DNA from: Tolypocladium sp. Sup5 PDA-1
Lineage: Eukaryota; Ascomycota; Sordariomycetes; Hypocreales; Ophiocordycipitaceae
Direction of reading: 5' to 3'
Assembly: GCA_000750105.3 (NCBI GenBank)
Contig: JPHH03000030.1
Coordinates: 1-64,000 of the forward strand
DNA length: 64,000 nucleotides
Shown here: positions 56,927-64,000 of the stretch, one piece after another
How the letters are laid out: every line of letters starts with the position of its first letter
How positions within the stretch are numbered: position 1 is the first letter of the stretch
Notes under the pieces: generated by a model
What the model was told of the DNA's origin: nothing
The model's input: only the letters and a program-made list of their open reading frames with translations
Databases searched by the model: none
Translations under genes and position numbers: made by a program

Positions 56927-57363
56927 TTAGATTGGAAGCCAGAAAAGGCTCTCGGGTCTGTCGAAGATGGACATGTCAAACCTCTCAATCTTCTGTGTGC
57001 TCTGGATCAAAGTTGAAATTGCTTGATCGTAGAGCGATCGAAAGGGTTGCCAACGCGTCGACATGGTATCAGTAACGTCAATTTCAGAGCTTCCAAACTG
57101 TAGCCACACGGCTTTGAGGATTACGTCAACCACGTTAGCACCGTTGAGATATTGGAGGCTTTAGTAAAAGTAAGGGAATAGAACTCACGATCTATGGCAG
57201 CTTCCTCGATGACCGGTCTCTGCTCCAGCGCTCCCTCTTCTGCGCCGCCGTCGTCATATCCAAACTTGGCCACGTACTCGGCGCACGACAACGGCTTGCG
57301 CGGCCTATCATGCTCCAATTCCGTCGTGACGTCAAAGCCAACTCTGGTGAGCCCATCCGACAT
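56927..57363 (-). CDS. Small hypothetical two-exon protein
   Basis: Exons 57363-57189 and 57111-56927 give 119 residues. The 77-bp intron has a GTGAGT donor and a CTAAC branch-like site about 30 bases before the acceptor. The protein begins MSDGLTRVGFDVTTELEHDR and has a patch of acidic residues and a C-terminal helix (STLIQSTQKIERFDMSIF). An alternative donor three bases later in frame (GTTCTA) with an upstream acceptor would add LQYLNGANVVDVILKAVWLQ, so the splice choice is uncertain. The frame is also open upstream of the ATG. No family recognised; it may belong to one gene with the 56138-56818 frame. Confidence 0.4.
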
Positions 57364-58885
57364 GGCAACTGCTGCGAAGCCTGTGATGAGCCGGTATGCA
57401 GAACACGAGGAGGGGTAAACGCCGCCGTCCACGCCCAACAAGCTGCGCTGCGTTGCGCAGTTTAGCTGCGGTAATCTCGACGATTAATACGTAGAGGATG
57501 AGGACGTGTTACGTATTTGAGCGGATTCTATCAAGGCACTTGAAATGCGTCGTCTTTGCTTTGCCGCTATAGACTGTTGGCGATTCTGATGGAGAGTTGA
57601 GGTACGAAGGTTGGGCCAACAGAACTACACTCCTGGATGTATGTAATACTGGGGTCCCTGTTACGGTGCGAGCCCTGAGCTGGTCACTGTCTTTAGGTAG
57701 TTGGCAAGAGCAATCGCTATGTATGCTACTACTTCGTACGAAGTAGACAGTGTGCCGATGGTCCCGACCCTCACAGCGTACGGCGAGATGGGCGTATGAA
57801 TGCTATTACGAAGTACCGCATGTACCTTCCTACAGGCTAACCCTAATATCTAATTAAAGTACGAGATTGAGATGCGCCAGCAGAAAAGAAAGACAAACAG
57901 GAAAGAAGACGCCTAAGTGCCCATCGTGCTAATGTTCATATAATGTCTTCGCAAACTCGAACTAACTTACTTCGTGCTTCGTATGTATCCGTACGGAGTA
58001 GTGGCTTCTGCATCTTCGAGTCAGCCACAGCCGTTTGCAATGGGCCAGCTGTCACTGCCTCCACTCGTTTGGATGGTTGGATGGGTCCCTGGAGTGCGGG
58101 TCCGGGGAGCCACGGGTCTGTCAAACCAGGTCTCGCGACACCCGTATCAGTCGTATCACATGCTCCCGTCGTCCGCAAACTGGCAGCACCGCACATCATC
58201 ATCCACCGTGAGCGTGACCGACAAGGGCTACGGCAGCGACGGCCTGCACGCCTGCATGCCTGCGCGTCCACATTTCCAACCTCTTTTGCTCCGCCTCGTT
58301 CGCATTGCTCGGTACGCGATCAAGCGATGCTTCGCTCTTCCATGGCTGTGCCTGAGGTGCGCCGCCTCTGCCTAATCGGTGCCAAGCTCCGGGTGTCGTC
58401 ATTGGTCCATTGTCCCGCAGAGGCTTATCGATAGGCACTCCGGGACCCGCAGTCGTAGAATTTACAGTGACGGGGCACCACCGCCAGCGCCACAGTCTGC
58501 CCAGCCGAGGCCTGCCCGGACAGTGGACGGCGCCAAACCCAAAGCCCACAGCAGACCCCTGCAGCGGCAAGCCCACTAAACCCACCCACGACTCGCTCAA
58601 GGCGGGCATCGGGCTCCCCGTCAACCCAGATCCGTGGAACTGGACCTTCCTCGAACCTCACCTCACCTGTCCATCCCAACGCCCGAGGTCTGCCCAAGAC
58701 GATCAACGCCCACGATACGACCAGCGCGTGGCCGCCTCTCGACTTGCCTGGCCCCAGGCACCGCCTCCTTGGCGTCTCGAGACCCCTGACCTCGCTCCGG
58801 CGTTCCGGTCAGCAGCAGCGCAAGCATCCTTCAAGCCTCAACTACCACCGCATGGGCCGCGCGACGCAACCTTATTTCCCCAGCC
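57364..58885. other. Intergenic; 5' region of the sterol glucosyltransferase
   Basis: Contains the 18-bp palindrome at 57729-57746 and several TACTTCGT/ACGGAGTA-type motifs to 58000. The GC-rich, C/T-biased part from 58400 to 58885 is probably 5' leader of the downstream gene; open frames there lack conserved sequence. Confidence 0.5.
57729..57746. repeat. Perfect 18-bp palindrome CTACTTCGTACGAAGTAG
   Basis: Bases 57729-57737 are the exact reverse complement of 57738-57746. The half-site TACTTCGT recurs at 32438, 35851, 36026 and elsewhere in intergenic DNA. Such motifs are common in fungal intergenic regions; a role is not known to me. Confidence 0.6.
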
Positions 58886-61800
58886 ATGGCGTTCCCTCCC
58901 CAGTCTCCCGAGGGCGGGCCCGCGAGCGGCGACGACGTGCAGAAGAGAGTTGGCAGGAAGCTGCAGAAGAAGCGCCGCGACGAACTCTCCCCGACCGTCG
59001 AGCTCCCGGAGCCGCTCAAGGACAGCGACAGCGACGAGGAGACGTCCCCCAACGACGCCGCATCCACTCGCGGCGGGCCCATGTCCGTCAACATGAATCA
59101 GAGCATCTTCGGTCTCATCGCAGCCGCTGGATCCAGGGTCGACTTCCACGAGCGCTTCGACGACGGTAGCAGTGACGACGAGGACAGCCAACCGTCGGCA
59201 CACACTCACGGCCGGCGCGAGGACCTGTCCCAGACTGCGATTCTCCGACCCTCCCCCAAAGACGACCACTCGAAACGCGGGCACAAGAAGAGGCTCTCGG
59301 GGCATAGGCTGCTCAAGTCCTTTGCCACGCTGCCCACGCGAAAGAACAAGGCCAAACGCGAGTCGAGCCGTTTGTCTGCGCCCGTCGCCCCAGCCTCGGA
59401 CGAGCAGAGCGAATCCAGCGAGCCGTCTCAGCCCCCGGCCATCACGATAGAAAAGGACGACAACCGCTTGGCCCCGGTTATGAGCCGGATGCTGCAAGCG
59501 AGGGCCGAGATGTCGAGCCGTCCGAGCTTCGATCTCGAGAGGCACTCCACGGAGCTGAGCCGGACAGACGACGACGACGACGCCACGCCGCTCGCCAAAC
59601 GGCTCATGGAGATTTTCCAGTTTGACGAGCCCGAGCAGGTGATAGAAGGTACGTGACCAAACTCCCGCCGCTTCTCTCCGAGGCACCTCGCTCACCCGGG
59701 AACCACAGAGTATCCTTGCTGGCTGCTGCAGAGCGTTCTGCTGCAGGGCTTTCTGTACATTACCGCCAAGCACATTTGTTTTTACGCCTACCTTCCCAAG
59801 AAGGCTGTGAGAGGCGCCCACTATCCCAGACCTCCCTCTGCCGTTTGCTGACTCGTGCCGCAGAATGTCGTTGCAAAGTCCGGCTACCTCTCCAAGAGCG
59901 GCAAGCGGAATCCCAAGTACAACCGCTACTGGTTCCGCTTAAAGGGCGAGGTGCTGTCCTACTACCGCGACTCGACCAACCTCTACTTCCCCCACGGCCA
60001 GATCGACCTCAGATTCGGCATCTCGGCCAGCGTCGTCGACAGGGAAAAGGACGGCGTGCACTTCGAGGTCGTCACCAGCTACCGGACGTACAATTTCAGG
60101 GCCGACAGCGCCCCGAGCGCCAAGGAGTGGGTAAAGAGCCTCCAGCGTGTCATCTTCCGCAGCCACAACGATGGCGACAGCGTCAAGATCTCGCTGCCCA
60201 TCCACAACGTCATCGACGTCGAGGAGACGCAGATGATGGAGTTTTCGGACACTTGCAAGATCCGCGTCATAGACAACGACGAGACGTATGCCATTGACGA
60301 GGTCAGATTCACGGCCCCTTGGTTTACGAGGGGTTCATTACTGACTTTGTTTGCAGTACTTTTTTTCCTTCTTCTCGTTTGGGCGGGAGGCCATCAACGT
60401 TCTCAAAATCCTGGTCGAGGATGCGTTGTCGGCCAACCAGACGGCCGGCAAGGCCATTGCTGGGCAGCAGAGCACCAGCATCTCGGCGCAACCGTCAGCA
60501 CAGCCGTCTCCGAGGGCCTCCAAGAATGCGAGCCGGAACAATCTTCACGTGGACAAGATCCGCACGACGAAGCTCCCCGAGCCCGTAAAGGCAACGCTCT
60601 CCCCCATGTCGCCTCTTTCCGCGAACCCCAGCCCCCGCGCCAGCTGCGACGTGTCGTCTCGGACCAGCCTGGATGCCTTCCGCCAGATAGGAAGGCGGAG
60701 CCACGAAGTCTCCAGCATGATGCGAGAAGAGAGCCCCCGCAGGAGCTTCAGTGGCAGTAGGAGGTCACTGAGTCGCAGGCGTCGCGATGACAAGAAGTCG
60801 CGCACCATGCTGGAGTCGTCGGACTCGAACCTGCAGTCGTCCACCGATGACCCAAGCTACTCCAACTTGGCCGTGTCTGTAGACGACGACCCCTCCGCAA
60901 GCCAGATACTCAGGGGCAGCGAGGTGTTCCACAGCCCGACCATGCTGCGCTCGCCATCGTCGAGCCAGACCATAGACAAGAAGGCCCGAGTGCCAAAGGA
61001 ACCGCCGAAGCAATCTCAACTAGTTCACCCGCACCCGCAACACGCTGCGACGACTGGCCACATTGACCAAGGGCACTTTCACCCGGACTTTGACCCTCAG
61101 CGTCCGTCAACGCCGACCCTGCAGAGCATCACCAAGATGGGATCGTATCCCCTGCAGCGCGCGGGTGCCTTTGCCGACTACCTGAACAAAACCGGCAAGC
61201 GCATGAGCTCCCTGCTTGCGGCAGAGTCCATGGGCTACGTCGAGAAGGTGTCGGGCATGTGGAAGGGTGGCCACAAGCACTACGACGAGCCCGCCGGTCT
61301 GCGACCAGACGACGATGAGCTTGAAGAGGACTCGGAGGGCAAGATCCAGACTTCCATCGAGCGGTTCCGGGCTCACTTTGCCCTGCCTGAGACTGAGCGG
61401 CTTCAAGCGACGTACTACGGCAACATTCTGCGTGTCCTGCCTCTCTATGGCAAGATTTACATCAGCGACCGGTCGTTTTGTTTCCGCAGCCTGCTTCCCG
61501 GCACCAGGACGAAACTGATTCTGCCGCTCAAAGACGTCGAAACAGCGCACAAGGAAAAGGGCTTCCGGCTCGGCTACTCTGGACTCGTGATTGTCATTCG
61601 CGGACATGAGGAGCTGTTCTTTGAGTTTAGCCAGGTGGACGTGCGGGACGACTGCGCTGTGACGTTGCTGCAGGGCCTGGAGACGAGCCGGTACCTCAGG
61701 GAGGCGGGCATCCTGCAGCAGGAAGAGCGCCAGGAGGAAGACGAGGCCATTGCAGAACGAGACGCTTTGAAATCCGCCAGGCAGGGGGAATTCCCCGATC

Positions 61801-63438
61801 ACGAGATTCAGCTGCCACAGCAGACTGCGTGCTTGCCCGACGCGCCGACCATCCTGCCGGACGAGACGGATGGCTCGTTCCTCAACTTCAAGCCCCAGAA
61901 TTCCATGAAGATCACCTGCCTCACCATCGGCTCTCGGGGCGACGTGCAGCCTTATATTGCGCTTTGCAAGGGGCTGCTAGCCGAGGGCCATAGACCTCGC
62001 ATCGCCACGCACGCCGAGTTCCAGGGCTGGATCGAGTCGCACGGCATCGAATTCGCGTGTGTCGAGGGCGACCCGGGCGAGCTCATGCGCCTCTGCATTG
62101 AGAACGGGACGTTTACGCTGGCCTTCCTGCGCGAAGCCAACTCGACGTTTCGCGGTTGGCTGGACGAGCTGCTGGACTCGGCGTATACAGCATGCGAGGG
62201 ATCAGAGATACTCATCGAATCGCCCTCTGCCATGGCTGGTATTCACATCGCGGAGAAGCTCGGTATCCCGTACTTCAGGGCGTTCACGATGCCGTGGACG
62301 AGGACCAGGGCTTACCCGCATGCTTTCATCATGCCGGAGCACAAGATGGGCGGCGCCTACAACTACATGACCTATGTCATGTTTGACAACATCTTCTGGA
62401 AGGCCACGGCGCATCAAGTCAACCGATGGCGCAACAAGACGCTGGGCTTGCCGAACACGAGCCTCGAGAAGATGCAGCCCAACAAGGTGCCGTTCCTGTA
62501 CAACTTTAGCCCGAGCGTCGTCGCTCCGCCGCTCGACTTTTCGGACTGGATCAGGGTGACGGGATACTGGTTCCTGGACGAAGGCGACGAGTACGAGCCG
62601 CCCAAGGAACTGGATGACTTTATCAAAAAGGCCAGAGAGGACGGCAAGAAGCTGGTGTACGTGGGCTTCGGGTCCATCATCGTCAGCGACCCGGCCAAGA
62701 TGACGCAAGAAGTCATCGACGCCGTGCTCAAGGCCGACGTGCGGTGCATCCTCTCCAAGGGCTGGTCCGACCGCATCTCGCCCAAGGACGATCCCGCCAA
62801 GCCACGCCCGGACGAGCCCGAGATGCCGCCCGAGATCCACGTCATCAAGTCGGCGCCGCACGACTGGCTGTTCCGGCAGATTGATGCCGCGGCGCATCAC
62901 GGCGGCTCGGGCACGACGGGTGCGAGTCTGAGAGCGGGCATACCGACCATCATCCGGCCATTCTTCGGCGACCAGTACTTCTTTGCGAGCCGAGTCGAGG
63001 ATCTCGGTGTCGGCGTATGGGTGAGGCGCTGGGGGACCAACAGCTTCGGCCGGGCGCTCTGGGAAGTGACTCGCAACGAGCGCATGATTGTCAAGGCTCG
63101 CGTGCTCGGCGAGCAGATTCGTAAGGTGGGAGATGCCCCACGCCCTCGGCAGACACTGAACTGTGCTAACAACCCCCCAGGAGAAGGGCGTCGAAAACGC
63201 CATCCAGAACATCTACCGGGACCTCGAGTACGCCAAGAGCCTGATCAAGCGCAAGGCGGGCAAAAACGCGCAGATGGACAACGAGGAGGACGACGAGACG
63301 GAGGAGAGCTGGACGTTTGTGGGCTCGGACGAGCCGGACCCGGACATGGTGACGAAGCGGCTGAGCGAGAGCTACAGCGGGCTGGGGCTGGGCGGCGGCA
63401 AGACGCTGGGGAGCCAGGCGATCAAGGGCAGGTCGTAG
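58886..63438 (+). CDS. ATG26: UDP-glucose:sterol 3-beta-glucosyltransferase (ATG26/UGT51 type)
   Basis: Five exons (58886-59648, 59709-59806, 59864-60301, 60357-63125, 63181-63438), all in frame, give 1,441 residues. The N-terminus is disordered and acidic. GRAM domain 1 starts near residue 235 (LLQSVLLQGFLYITAKHICF), split by a PH domain (KSGYLSKSGKRNPKYNRYWF, from about residue 293); GRAM 2 starts near 764 (ERFRAHFALPETERLQATYY). The GT1/GT28 catalytic part begins near 950 (KITCLTIGSRGDVQPYIALC) and has the UDP-sugar signature HHGGSGTTGASLRAGIP at about 1280. The enzyme glucosylates ergosterol at membranes; the PH/GRAM parts bind phosphoinositides. In some fungi it is needed for pexophagy and plant infection. 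Length and domain order are normal, and the C-terminal acidic tail with WTFVGSDE is complete. Confidence 0.95.
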
Positions 63439-64000
63439 CATGCCGCTACCTACGACGCGAGACGAGACTACGAGCTGCACGATGCGGTGTTGGGTTCTTG
63501 ACGATTGGTTGGACTTGTTATTCTTTCTTCTCTCCTGGGTTGGATACCTAGACCGGGCGGAAGCGTGGAGAGGTAATGGGACGGATGAGGACGGGACGGG
63601 GTGCTTGGGTAATGAACGGACGTGGTTTGCATCGATACTTTGGTATAGACTACGAGCATGATAGAGATACAGAACGCTAATGACCTGCGCTCGCGACAGA
63701 TGCTGTGTTGAGCTGTCTTTGACAGAGGTGAAGCTGCGCGGTCTAATCCATGGCTGGCGATGCTGAGGAGCTATAGCCCTGGTGTTCACGTTATCAGTAG
63801 TTGATCGCGGCGCCGTGGTCGTTGGCTTGCCGCGGGTGTTGTTCTGACGCACTGCTGGGTGCGAGGGTGTGCTTCATACGCCGGTCTGCACATGCGTCTC
63901 CGGCAGCCGAGCCATACTTGCCCGTACGAGGCAATACCGAGCTTGTGATTAACGCGTAACCAACTACCTAAAATGGCAACCTCGCACGTGGAGAACATGA
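63439..64000. other. 3' flank of the sterol glucosyltransferase
   Basis: No gene recognised to the end of the window. Includes the presumed 3' untranslated region. Confidence 0.5.

Noticed and set aside
58838..59821. 327-codon minus-strand frame opposite the sterol glucosyltransferase 5' exons
   Set aside because: No motif, and it overlaps a clearly conserved gene on the other strand.
62202..63212. 336-codon minus-strand frame in the glucosyltransferase catalytic region
   Set aside because: Shadow of the GC-rich coding strand.

Overview
The window is nuclear DNA of a filamentous ascomycete (Pezizomycotina; a Hypocreales-type Sordariomycete is my inference). Evidence is the many 50-100 bp GT-AG introns, fungal-only families (Zn2Cys6 zinc clusters, a GRAM-PH-GRAM sterol glucosyltransferase, a MetAP2-1/2-2 type aminopeptidase) and clear traces of repeat-induced point mutation (RIP): loss of CpA/TpG and stop codons that look like CAG/CAA changed to TAG/TAA.

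The window has two halves. Bases 1 to about 41,100 are accessory, repeat-rich DNA. They start with a RIP-saturated block (1-2860) that abuts a 5'-truncated acyl-CoA ligase. Next come pieces of a decaying secondary-metabolite locus: an AflR-like zinc-cluster regulator (5.3-6.3 kb), a broken MFS exporter (7.8-9.4 kb), an apparently intact O-methyltransferase (11.1-12.6 kb) and a second, degraded zinc-cluster gene (13.9 kb). Between 10 and 23 kb lie a MITE-like element, a dispersed GTGCC-tailed repeat, a LINE 3' remnant, a broken PAP2 phosphatase, an unrecognised pseudogene and a broken pogo/Fot transposase. An intact dienelactone hydrolase (23.7-24.6 kb) follows. A second MFS transporter (25.2-26.8 kb) and a large ABC-C transporter (27.5-32.1 kb) are both full of RIP-like stops. 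Then come a bZIP-type regulator (33.1-34.1 kb), more repeats and a 5'-truncated LINE (36.1-38.8 kb).

From about 39 kb onward most genes are intact and closely spaced: MetAP2, a fungal family of unknown function, a secreted GH29 alpha-L-fucosidase, an ankyrin-repeat protein ending in a CaaX-like box, a short mannose-6-phosphate isomerase, a transaldolase with a GC-AG intron, glucosamine-6-phosphate N-acetyltransferase (GNA1), a very GC-rich intronless BtrH-like cysteine-hydrolase homologue, a small secreted cysteine-rich protein with a Kex2-type site, a fragment of a secreted cysteine-rich protein, two unrecognised minus-strand genes and the sterol 3-beta-glucosyltransferase (ATG26/UGT51) at 58.9-63.4 kb. 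Several act in sugar and cell-wall metabolism (Man6P/Fru6P interconversion, pentose phosphates, GlcNAc6P synthesis, fucose release), but I see no evidence that they form a cluster.

All exon models come from splice signals, frame continuity and family motifs read by eye; no alignment or transcript data were available.
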